DNA from: Euleptes europaea
Taxonomy: Eukaryota; Chordata; Lepidosauria; Squamata; Sphaerodactylidae
Assembly (NCBI RefSeq): GCF_029931775.1
Contig: NC_079321.1
Span: 16,016,501 to 16,080,500 of the forward strand
Length of the DNA stretch: 64,000 nucleotides
Direction: 5' to 3'
The translations under genes and the position numbers were made by a program. The notes under the pieces were generated by a model, which searched no databases, was not told where the DNA came from, and saw only the letters and a list, made by a program, of their open reading frames with translations. Of this stretch, positions 42,501-48,496 are shown piece after piece; positions within the stretch are counted from its first letter, which is position 1; every line of letters starts with the position of its first letter.

Positions 42501-44672
42501 TTAAAACAATTAAGGAGAAGCCACTTTTGTATGAATCAGCGAGGCGGAAAGAGAAGGATCTAGTATCAAAAGAAGTAGAGAAATTTCGTGGATCCATTCA
42601 GGCACTTTGTCGGAGCGCTCTACCTCTTGGAAAACTCATGGATTATATTCAGGAAGATATGGATGCCATTAAGAATGAGTGCCAGATGTGGAAGAGTGAA
42701 AACAAGCAGCTTGCAGAAGCCCTGCAGAAAGAACAAAGGTGAGTATATTGAGAAATGCCATGTAAAGCATTGGTTATTCCAAAGTAATCTACAGTCTTAC
42801 AAGTCAAGTTTGAATTAACAAGGGTTTTAAAAAATCTGAGTCTGTGGAAAGACAGTGGGAAAACAGGGGAAGTATCTCGTGTAGTGGTTAATAGCAGCAA
42901 ACTCTAATCTGGAGAACCGGGTTCAATTCCCCACTCCTCCACATGAAGCCTGTTGGGTGACCTTGGGCCAGTCACAGTTTTCTCAGAACTCTCTCCACCC
43001 ACACGGAGGCAGGCAATGGCAAACCACCTCTGAACATCTCATGCCTTGAAAACCCTGCGGGGTTACCATAAGTCAGCTATGACTTGACAGCACTTCCCAC
43101 CACCACACCTTCCAAAAACAGAGACCCCTCCTTACACCCTTGTAGAAAAATGTGGGGGGAGGCAGGCACTTGAATAACCCTTCATACTGAAGCAGTATGA
43201 GGGAAGCATTTATTTATTTATTTATTTATTTATTTCACTTTTACCCTGCCCTCTCCAGCCCAAAGGCCAGGCTCAGGGCGGCTCACAACTACAGATCAAT
43301 AAGATCAATACAAACCCTTAAAATATAATTTAAATACATTTAAAATAGCCCAAATCATTCAGTAAATTGGGAGTAATAATCTCCTTGATGGCGCTCAAAT
43401 CACATAATAGTTGTTTGCAGCCCGATAGATGGAACTGATCTCCTCCGTAAGTGGGGGGAAGGGCTCAACCACGGGATGGGGGAAAAGGACTATATAACAT
43501 ATATATAACTGTATAACATATGCACCTGCAAGCTGCCAAGTAAGTCCATAGTAGGCAAGGTAGGCTCACACATGTCACTGTCTCCAGGGACTTGCCATAC
43601 TATTCAGCAGCAAGTAAGCAAGTAAACATTTGCTTCACTCCAGGCTAGTGGAAACCTCCCAAGCTTCTGGCTCAAGACATCAGGAAGTTGGACAGATTTG
43701 CCCTCAAAGCAGCACAGTATTAGGCGGGGTCAAAAGTAGGTATTTATAATTTAAAATATTTATATTAGATAATCTCTGCAAAAAAAAACCCCACCAAAAC
43801 CTCTTGAAGTTGGCTTGCAACAATACCATTAAAATACACATCATAAAAATATATAGATAGATAATATTCTGCATTAAGTTAAGACAAATCAAATAACAGC
43901 AAATACTAATACAGTTTCACATCATTAAAACAGAGCAGGGGATACCTAAAATAATCATGTTGGCTCTTCCTCTTTTCCTGCGGCTTTCAACTTTTCCTAG
44001 CATCATTGCCTTTCCCAGGGAGTCCTGTCTTCTCATAATGAGACCAAAGTACGATCGCCTTAGTTTAGTCATTTTAGCTTCTAGGGGTAGTTCAGGCTTG
44101 ATTTGATCTAGAACCCACTGATTTGTCTTTTTAGTGGTCCACAGTATCCGTAAAACTCTCCTCCAACACCACACTTCAAAGGAGTCTGCTTTCTTTCTGC
44201 CAGCCCAAAATTACTAAAACAAATCCCTGGAATATACCAGCCCCCCCCCCCCATTTTGTGAAAATGAAAAGCATTTAAACAAAACAAAAATGTAATTTTT
44301 GAAGTGTAAACTCCTAATTCAAAATATGCCCTTAATTCAAAATAAGCTTTTGTGGGAACTCTTTTTCTCTCCAAACTTCCTGCCATAGACAGAACTTCAG
44401 GATAATTATTTGAGTACGTGGAACATCTTGGAGCATCTCTCTTTGTCTCTTCTTCAAATATGAGCCACAGTAGTTCTACGAAGAGTAATCTGCTGCTTCT
44501 GTCCCTTTTCAGCATCACAGACAGTGCTGTGGAACCACTAAAAGTAAAACTTGCAGAGCTGGACCAGTTGATCAGAGATGAGCAAGATAAGATTTGTGCT
44601 AAAAGGGCGACTGTTTTGAAGAACGATGAAAAAATCCGGAAGATGATTCTTAACATCAATTCAAGAAAGTGA
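15264..44672 (+). CDS. TRAF3IP1: TRAF3IP1 (IFT54 / MIP-T3), whole gene span of 16 coding exons
   Basis: TRAF3IP1 encodes IFT54, a peripheral IFT-B protein that pairs with IFT20 and binds tubulin and TRAF3. It acts in cilium assembly. Joining the 16 exons listed below gives 2061 nt, 686 residues and a TGA stop; the human protein is 691 residues. Every junction is GT-AG and every phase fits. Order of parts: an N-terminal calponin-homology-like tubulin-binding domain (about 1-133), a long Lys/Glu/Arg-rich middle (about 140-350), a Ser-rich linker, a conserved basic [15 protein letters not shown] motif (exon 11), an acidic [14 protein letters not shown] segment (exon 12), and a C-terminal coiled coil (about 560-686) that binds IFT20 in the family. 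The start [10 protein letters not shown] aligns with human MNAAVVRRTQ. Introns carry many transposons, none in an exon. The frame is intact. Confidence 0.96.
15570..16565 (+). repeat. Cluster of M1 element pieces in TRAF3IP1 intron 1
   Basis: M1 fragments at 15570-15670 and 16090-16258 flank a 420-bp AT-rich insertion. Two tandem copies of an M1 segment follow (16259-16419 and 16420-16565), each with GACGACAGAG(G/A)TCGGTTCCC and CTCCAGGT(G/A)TTTCCCA. Confidence 0.7.
17038..17330 (-). mobile_element. CR1 LINE 3' end
   Basis: On the minus strand it matches the 3' end at 60050-60295 (ACTTGATGGGCCTTGGTCTG-like, GGCTTCCTAGAGGCA). Old and truncated. Confidence 0.8.
17535..17760 (-). mobile_element. 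Diverged tRNA-derived SINE
   Basis: Contains CACAACAACAATCCTGTGAG, GCCCAAGATTACTCAGTGAG and a box-B-like GAACTGAGTTCGAATCG in reverse. Old SINE. Confidence 0.6.
18422..18490 (+). CDS. TRAF3IP1: TRAF3IP1 coding exon 2
   Basis: Residues 42-64, containing GFMKGLY-type motif [18 protein letters not shown]. The acceptor is TTTTAAAG, weak in pyrimidines; the donor is GTATGT. Phase 0 at both ends. Confidence 0.95.
18823..19123 (-). mobile_element. tRNA-derived SINE (S1)
   Basis: Same family and orientation as 11376-11683, in TRAF3IP1 intron 2, from GAAGAAGAAGAGTTGG to CACCACACTGGCTCC. Confidence 0.85.
19773..19934 (+). CDS. TRAF3IP1: TRAF3IP1 coding exon 3
   Basis: Residues 65-118, the best conserved part of the N-terminal domain: [17 protein letters not shown], then [20 protein letters not shown]. 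Phase 0 at both ends. Confidence 0.97.
20086..20385 (+). mobile_element. tRNA-derived SINE (type S3)
   Basis: Head CCCCATGGCGCAGTGGTAAG with box B GAGTTCTATCCCG, body with TTGACTCAGCCTTCCATCCT and tail GGGGACCTTTACCTTTTTAA. In intron 3. A second copy is at 50370-50610. Confidence 0.8.
21415..21552 (+). CDS. TRAF3IP1: TRAF3IP1 coding exon 4
   Basis: Residues 119-164. [15 protein letters not shown] closes the N-terminal domain, then a basic Ser/Lys-rich linker begins. Acceptor TTTGTAG, donor GTGACG. Confidence 0.94.
21938..22196 (+). mobile_element. tRNA-derived SINE (S1)
   Basis: Plus-strand copy in intron 4: CAGCGTGGTGTAGTGGTTAA to GGCATATAAAAATCTTCTTC, about 120 bp before exon 5. Confidence 0.85.
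22318..22812 (+). CDS. TRAF3IP1: TRAF3IP1 coding exon 5, Lys/Glu/Arg-rich
   Basis: Residues 165-329, the longest exon (165 codons). It is nearly all K, E, R, D and Q, in KEKD/REKERERG-like runs, matching the charged middle of human IFT54. The strong purine bias gives long open frames on the opposite strand that are not genes. Acceptor is a long T-run ending TTTTAG; donor GTAAAG. Confidence 0.95.
23004..23656. mobile_element. TA-flanked TIR DNA transposon with GC-rich palindromic interior
   Basis: The ends CCGTATTTTTCGCTCCATAA and its exact reverse complement are flanked by TA on both sides. The interior (23096-23540) is built from repeated GC-rich units such as CTTTCAAGACCCCCC alternating in orientation. 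No transposase. In TRAF3IP1 intron 5. A TA duplication suggests a Tc1/mariner-like source; this is inference. Confidence 0.75.
24140..24297 (+). mobile_element. CR1 LINE 3' tail
   Basis: GGCATGGAGTAGGGGTCACT and GGTTGGACTAGATGACTCTG with the ATTCTATGA end repeat. In intron 5. Confidence 0.85.
24498..24575 (+). CDS. TRAF3IP1: TRAF3IP1 coding exon 6
   Basis: Residues 330-355, [20 protein letters not shown] then AEPDQE. Only loose similarity to the human linker, but acceptor TCTGTAG, donor GTAAGT and phase all fit. Confidence 0.85.
24758..25072 (-). mobile_element. tRNA-derived SINE (S1)
   Basis: From GAAGAAGAAGAGTTAAT to CACTACACCAC, intron 6. Confidence 0.85.
25190..26165 (-). mobile_element. 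CR1 LINE piece(s)
   Basis: The minus strand of 25436-25693 encodes RT end motifs ([39 protein letters not shown]), clearly CR1. The part 25700-26165 looks like an older linked repeat with no intact frame. In intron 6. Confidence 0.7.
26533..26793. mobile_element. Penelope-like element (family A), head-to-head palindrome with two hammerhead motifs
   Basis: Arms 26533-26637 and 26647-26751 are near-perfect inverted copies around a 9-nt loop. Each arm has a full compact hammerhead: plus strand UCCU (26662-26665), CUGAAGA (26666-26672), stem GCC/GGC, GAAA (26693-26696), CGUC (26697-26700), AGGA (26701-26704). The minus copy spans 26580-26622. The right side extends to 26793 with the family end. 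Inside intron 6. Confidence 0.75.
26909..27235 (+). mobile_element. tRNA-derived SINE (S1), full length
   Basis: CCCAGTGTGGTGTAGTGGTT head, box B CCGGGTTTGATTCCCC, tail AACCAACTCTTCTTCTTCTT. In intron 6. Confidence 0.9.
27548..27623 (+). CDS. TRAF3IP1: TRAF3IP1 coding exon 7
   Basis: Residues 356-381. [20 protein letters not shown] corresponds to the human TRASKSLTTKTSKRRSK stretch. Ends in phase 1. Confidence 0.85.
27743..27844 (+). CDS. TRAF3IP1: TRAF3IP1 coding exon 8
   Basis: Residues 381-415, [20 protein letters not shown] onwards; human has GRKEDN at the same point. Intron 7 before it is only 119 bp. Phase 1 at both ends. Confidence 0.88.
28380..28770 (+). mobile_element. LINE C-terminal fragment with CxC...HxxxxC finger
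   Basis: Encodes [20 protein letters not shown] then [11 protein letters not shown]. The zinc-knuckle-like pattern and FYEE motif match 39060-39530, so both derive from one LINE family, probably that of 2286-3970. In intron 8. Confidence 0.7.
29225..29390 (-). mobile_element. Old tRNA-derived SINE (S2)
   Basis: Diverged reverse copy with AATCAGACCACTAGTC, TTTAACCAGAGATGATGGGG and GAGTCACGGCCCCG ends. In intron 8. Confidence 0.6.
30051..30071 (+). CDS. TRAF3IP1: TRAF3IP1 coding exon 9 (21-nt microexon)
   Basis: A 21-nt exon between ATGTTTGCAG and GTAAAA that adds seven residues (ESASDA with split Gly codons). Human has the similar GDSTSDAEGDA over this junction. Phase 1 at both ends, so skipping it would keep the frame. 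Confidence 0.75.
30408..30501 (+). CDS. TRAF3IP1: TRAF3IP1 coding exon 10
   Basis: Residues 422-453. EGDA at the start matches human EGDAGPAG; the remainder is an acidic linker. Acceptor TTTAATAG, donor GTCTGT, end phase 2. Confidence 0.85.
30735..30935 (+). repeat. Direct repeat of about 55 bp in intron 10
   Basis: TTTTTTGATACTGTTGTG(T/C)CTTTGAT...CTGTTATGACAAAACCCCTG occurs at 30735-30787 and again at 30875-30925. Fits a local duplication or a PLE/LTR-like end; not assigned. Confidence 0.6.
30985..31402 (+). mobile_element. CR1 LINE 3' end
   Basis: Same CR1 subfamily as 1690-2205, from GATGATAACCATTTTCAAGT to the TATGATTCTACGATTCT tail. In intron 10. Confidence 0.9.
31980..32222 (-). mobile_element. 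tRNA-derived SINE (S1), diverged
   Basis: GAGTAGAAAAGTAGATTTTTACG start, CACAACAGGCACCTTGTGAG body, truncated head near 32220. In intron 10. Confidence 0.75.
32415..32498 (+). CDS. TRAF3IP1: TRAF3IP1 coding exon 11
   Basis: Residues 453-481, [20 protein letters not shown], near-identical to human [20 protein letters not shown]. Phase 2 at both ends. Confidence 0.96.
33785..34225 (+). mobile_element. LINE 3' end (CR1/L2-like) with GATG/GATA repeat tail
   Basis: Encodes a decayed end (LVEWNALP-like, [13 protein letters not shown]), then CCCGCCCTGAGCCGGCTTGC and a GATGGATGGATAGATCGATA simple tail. In intron 11. Confidence 0.65.
34456..34579 (+). CDS. TRAF3IP1: TRAF3IP1 coding exon 12
   Basis: Residues 481-522. 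[20 protein letters not shown] then DQFVVEASS, matching human VSNVITES...[10 protein letters not shown]. Ends at phase 0 with donor GTTAGT. Confidence 0.96.
34956..34992 (+). CDS. TRAF3IP1: TRAF3IP1 coding exon 13
   Basis: Residues 523-535, [13 protein letters not shown], equivalent to human TAVELEEEEKHG. A 37-nt exon with acceptor TTCACAG and donor GTAAGT; ends at phase 1. The following 4.8-kb intron contains the DIRS-type fossil. Confidence 0.94.
35620..38735 (+). mobile_element. DIRS-type retroelement fossil
   Basis: Terminal inverted repeats of about 130 bp (35623-35755 and about 38608-38733) differ at few positions, so the insertion looks fairly young. Between them are a gag-like region (about 35979-37851), a short RNase H-like remnant (near 38000-38260), and an internal complementary region near 38335-38450 that repeats part of the terminal sequence, as DIRS elements have. 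No reverse transcriptase core or tyrosine recombinase was recognised. It is broken, with several breaks. It lies in sense orientation in TRAF3IP1 intron 13. Confidence 0.8.
39060..39530 (+). mobile_element. LINE C-terminal fragment
   Basis: Encodes [20 protein letters not shown] with the HxxxxC-type motif, then a 3' end with repeated GAATGAATGAATAAATG tail. Same family as 28380-28770. Ends 257 bp before exon 14. Confidence 0.75.
39787..39860 (+). CDS. TRAF3IP1: TRAF3IP1 coding exon 14
   Basis: Residues 535-559, [20 protein letters not shown], near-identical to human [21 protein letters not shown]. Ends at phase 0. Confidence 0.96.
40120..41480. other. No gene recognised; unassigned repeat-like block in intron 14
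   Basis: Several open frames on both strands show no family motif. GGGAACTGTGCACGGGC and CATCTTCGATGCTGAAAGCT look like parts of an interspersed non-coding repeat, but no ends are seen. Confidence 0.3.
41485..41928. mobile_element. Two adjacent tRNA-derived SINE copies
   Basis: A diverged plus-strand copy (GTGTGGTGCAGTGGTAAGTG, 41488-41620) is followed by a minus-strand S1 copy (GAAGAAGAGTTGG at 41623 to CCACGCTAGCTCTC). In intron 14. Confidence 0.75.
42515..42738 (+). CDS. TRAF3IP1: TRAF3IP1 coding exon 15
   Basis: Residues 560-634, first half of the C-terminal coiled coil: [39 protein letters not shown] and [13 protein letters not shown]. Ends at phase 2, donor GTGAGT. Confidence 0.97.
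42878..43115 (+). mobile_element. SINE chimera: S1 head with 5S-SINE-type tail
   Basis: Starts TCGTGTAGTGGTTAATAG, box B GGGTTCAATTCCCC, then switches to GGCAATGGCAAACCACCTCT and GTCAGCTATGACTTGACAGC, the tail of the 5S-derived SINEs. In intron 15. Confidence 0.7.
43195..43480 (-). mobile_element. LINE 3' tail with TTTA simple repeat
   Basis: (TTTA)n at 43208-43236 is followed by CCCTGCCCTCTCCAGCCCAA and GCTCAGGGCGGCTCACAAC, a reverse LINE/SINE tail. In intron 15. Confidence 0.55.
43940..44200 (-). mobile_element. RTE/Bov-B LINE fragment
   Basis: The minus strand encodes [40 protein letters not shown] and [10 protein letters not shown], the diagnostic C-terminal RT region of Bov-B LINEs. 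In intron 15. Confidence 0.9.
44513..44672 (+). CDS. TRAF3IP1: TRAF3IP1 coding exon 16 and stop
   Basis: Residues 634-686 plus [23 protein letters not shown] and [20 protein letters not shown] match the human C terminus. Completes the IFT20-binding coiled coil. Confidence 0.97.
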
Positions 44673-46360
44673 ACGTTATTAGAATAAAGAGCTGGAACTC
44701 TTCCTCCCCCCCCCCCACACAGAATATTAAGCGGGAAAGAAACAAAATTGGTTTGTATGCAAATAAAATCATTGCATACAATGTCCTATACAATTTCAGA
44801 TTCATATATTTATGTTGGTGGTACTATGTAGATGAAATTGGCCATTCATTCAGTTTAAGTGGAAAACATCCATTTTAGCCTTAGTGTGGTAGCTTTTTCT
44901 CATATCTGCAGAGGTCAGTTTTCCTGGATACCTGCTGATCAAGCTTGCACCTTTTATTTCTGGTGGACTCGAGACATTTTAAGCACGTAGAAACTATTTT
45001 GCTACTTTATTTATTTGACTTTGGAAAGGTTGCAGTCGAAGTGGCCTGGAACACTTCCTTGTGCTGGCAAATCCATTGAGCAAACTTGTACAGAAATCCT
45101 TGCCAATCAAGTAACAAAATTAATCTATCTTAATGCTGCTTCCTGCATTCACCGATAACCATCGTAGATTTCAGTACAAGCCATGTCAAATGCAATCCAA
45201 ACTTCACCACAGAAGAGGATAAAAAAAAAATCTTTTATCAACATACGAGTTCTGTGTGCATTGCCTTCATTTACTTGGAAAGAACTAGTTTAAGCATCGT
45301 TTCCCCACTTAAATTTAGTCATGTATGTTTTTACATTAAATTGTTATGAGATCATTAGTAAACAGCTTGCTGGCAGGTGGGGATGTTTGTCAGTCTTTCC
45401 CACATACGTCCTTCAACCCACTTCTGAAGAGTCTGTGTTATACTTACTAGTATAGTATAGTCTGCAATGTGAGACAGAGTACACCGAGTATAATTTGGAA
45501 GTATGTTAATACTTCTAAAGTTATACTATTATCATTGCAATCCTAAGGAGAGTTACTCCGAACTTTTTTTCCATGGATAAGATTTCAGAGACATCACTGT
45601 CTTTCTACTTGCAAATCTACCATCTCTCTTTTCCAAAGACACTTTCCTGATGATTTACTAGATGGTATGCAAGAGGAACGTAAACTGATATCTCTACATG
45701 TTGGGCAGCTGTTGGAGGGTGGGGGAATCTGGGGAGGGGGAAATGTGTTGCAATATTGCAGGTAGCAACATAAACATATTTGCTTAGAATTTACTGTGAA
45801 GGAAAGAAGATTGCCTAGGGATAGCTGCCTGAGCCATTTGTTTAGCGGGACATACAGTTTGCTTCGATGTGTGCTGACCAGTGGAGTCTTGGTTCTTGCC
45901 TTTGACCAATAGGGTCCCACTGGCTCTGAAGATGCCACCTTAAACTCCTGCCCCAAGAAGCACTTAGAAATTTGTCCTTGCCTTGTGGCAAAGCTCTGAT
46001 CAGCCCCTTTTGACTAAAGTAGCAATTTGCAGTTCTAGAAAAGAGTATGAGAAGGTAATTTGGGGGAACTACGATGAGGCATCAGCATAGACGTTAGCTG
46101 TACTGGTGTTGTAGGCTCTCTTCAAAATGCTTGGTACATAACCGTGGCCACTGTGCTTGGACAATCATACATTTGCTACTTAATTCAGTATCTGAAATAT
46201 CTTGTCGTACTTCTGAATGGATCTGTATATGTGGTGAGGACTGGTTGTGTTAGAAGAAAGAAACATACTTCTTGAGTAAAAAAATGTACATCATAAAAAT
46301 GTAATTTGTACTATATGTTCTTTTTATATAAAATAATAAATGAGCTATTTTTTCTAAAAA
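44673..46360 (+). other. TRAF3IP1: Probable TRAF3IP1 3' UTR
   Basis: AT-rich and free of transposons that I recognise, unlike the flanks. AATAAA signals occur at 44762-44767 (90 bp after the stop) and 46335-46340 (in an A/T-rich cluster). Either could end the transcript; the absence of repeats up to 46.36 kb favours use of the distal one too. Confidence 0.5.
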
Positions 46361-47662
46361 TTAGCAGTGTTTGGATTGTACAGTTGTTGTGGAAGGTCAT
46401 TAAAATGAGAAACTGAATTAGTTTTGTGAACTCAACATCAGTTCATTCTTGCACACAGCCGTAGTAACTGGTGGCTGCTCAGGGCAGAAGGTGAAATGTG
46501 AGAATAAAGCCTAGCACAGGACCAGTGAGATGGTCTTTTTAAGATGAAGGTCTAGGAATACTGTTGAGGACCTAGGTTGACAGCAAGAGCAGCGGTGAGT
46601 TGCTGGGATGAAGCAAACCCTGGAGAAGTGGGCAAAAGTTTGAAGTTGACAATAAAAAGGGAACAATAATAATGGAAATATTCTTTGGAACATACAAGGT
46701 GCCATCATATCAGACTGTCATCTACTTGGATTGGCAGCAGCTCTCCAGGGTTCTAGGTTGGGTCTGCAGGGGTTGAATTCAGGGCGGGATTGACTTCTGC
46801 AGTTGTTTTTAAAGGGGGATCCAAATGACTGAGTAGTCCAGGTCCAGAGATCTGCTGGAGATGGGTCACAAAGTAAAAACAAGAAACAGAAACTAAACAA
46901 GCCATGAAACAAACCAAGTGCCTTCAGGTGAATAAACTCAACAGTATCCATGGCATAGAAGCAGATCATAAAACCACTGAAATAATGGAACATTTTAATT
47001 AAAAGCCAGTATGTTAGTCTCTTGCCATGAAAACCCCAAAAAGGGGTCGCCATAAGTCGGCTGCAACTTGACGGCACTTTACACACACATAAAGACAATA
47101 TCCACCCCCCCGGCACCTAAAATACAGTATAGTAGGCGCCAGGCCAGCCTTGAGGGGGAGGGCATTCCAAAGGTGAGGTGCCATCACTGAAAATGCCCTG
47201 TCTGGTCATCTCCACTGGCTTGGGCTGGACAGCAGGAGAGGAGGCAGTCTTTTCCAATTATTTCTAGAAATATCATTTGGGTTTTGGAAATTAAAGCACT
47301 TTCCAAAACAGGTAAAGCAGCCCTGTCCCAAGACACTTACATTGCATGGACTTTAAAGGGTGCAGCGGGAACCCAAAGCGTCTTACATCATTCTCCTCTC
47401 CTCTGTTTTACCCTCACAACAGCCTTGCATGGTAGGTCAGGCTGAGGACGTGTCACCGGCCCAAGCTCGGCCAGCAAGCTTCCCTTCAGCCCAAAAGGGC
47501 CAGCGGCTTTAGCCTTTCCTCCTAGGGAAATTGTTAGCCGCCGCAGGGGGCCCTTGAGAGGGTAGAAAGGCAGGATATCAAATAAAGTAAATGAAAATTA
47601 ATAGGGAAAGTGCTCCCGGCCCTTAACGATTTCGCTGTGCTGGCAAAGCAGACCTGGACAAA
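46361..47662. other. Intergenic gap with old repeat scraps
   Basis: Holds a reverse S2 SINE scrap (46697-46790), a 5S-SINE tail scrap (47022-47095) and an S1-like scrap (47395-47475). No gene seen. Confidence 0.5.
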
Positions 47663-47677
47663 CCACCTTAACAAGGA

Positions 47678-48208
47678 GTAGAAAAGAGCAGGAGTCCAGT
47701 AGCACCTTAGAGACTAACAAAATTTCTGGCAGGCCTTAACTTTGGGTGGATTATGCCCAGTTTTAATATCTAAACAACTTGCATTTATTATTTCAAAACA
47801 GCATGTCTATTTGCACTGCATTTAAAATTATTCACATTTTTATCACAGCAGAAAAGAGCAAGAGCCCAGTAGCACCTTAGAGATTAACAAAATTCCTGGC
47901 AGGCCTTAACTTTGGGTGGATTATGCCCAGTTTTAATATCTAAACAGCTTGCATTTATTATTTCAAAACAGCATGTCTATTTGCACTACATTTAAAATCA
48001 TTCACATTTTTATCACAGCAGAAAAGAGCAGGAGCCCAGTAGCACCTTAGAGACTAACAAAGCTCCTGGCATGGTACGAGCTGAAGAAGGGAGCTGTGGC
48101 TCCCGAAAGCTCACACCCTGCCAGAAACGGTGTTAGTCTTTAAGGCGCTCCCGGACCCTTGCTCTTTTCTACCGCCAGTGACCGACCAGCACGGCTGCCC
48201 ATCGTGAT
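47678..48208 (+). mobile_element. Penelope-like element (family C) in the ASB1 promoter, 15-bp target duplication
   Basis: Flanked by perfect copies of CCACCTTAACAAGGA (47663-47677 and 48209-48223). The 531-bp insert has three tandem units starting GAAAAGAGCA at 47681, 47851 and 48021; the first two are 170 bp. The third carries a hammerhead: CUGAAGA (48081-48087), stem II GGGAGC/GCUCCC, GAAA (48105-48108), GCUC (48109-48112), and outer stem I CUGGCA/UGCCAG (48066-48071 with 48119-48124). Confidence 0.8.
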
Positions 48209-48399
48209 CCACCTTAACAAGGAAGCAGGAAGCGCCCCGCCCCCAGCTGCATTCCCACCAATCAGAGGGGCAGAACGGCCCGGCTGTCTCTGCCGCTCCA
48301 GACGCAAGGGGAGGGGATTCCCCGGGTCAGGGGTGTCCTTGCGCCAGGGGGGTTGCTTGGGCTGCCGGGCATGCCGGTGGGCTCTTGTGCTTCTTGCAG
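48209..48399 (+). promoter_or_regulatory. ASB1: ASB1 promoter region
   Basis: GC-rich block just before the ASB1 start, with a GCCCCGCCCCC GC box near 48234-48244 and a CCAAT box at 48258-48262. Its left edge is one copy of the 15-bp target duplication of a PLE insertion, so the proximal promoter directly abuts the mobile element. Confidence 0.6.
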
Positions 48400-48496
48400 A
48401 TGGCTGCTGCAACCGGTCCGGGCGTGCCCCAGCCCCCAGGGGACCCGGCCGCTCAAAGACCCAGCAGCAGCCTCGGTAGCAGCGGTGGAAATGCAG
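48400..48496 (+). CDS. ASB1: ASB1 coding exon 1
   Basis: Residues 1-33, starting MAAATGPGVPQPPGDP and ending GGNAG at a phase 1 GTAATG donor. The G split across the junction gives the conserved GRNLKEW. Confidence 0.88.

Noticed and set aside
47681-48030. CRISPR-like or satellite array of 170-bp units
   Set aside because: Only two full units inside one PLE bounded by a target duplication.
48385-48399. In-frame extension upstream of the ASB1 ATG
   Set aside because: It lacks an ATG; the first ATG is at 48400.
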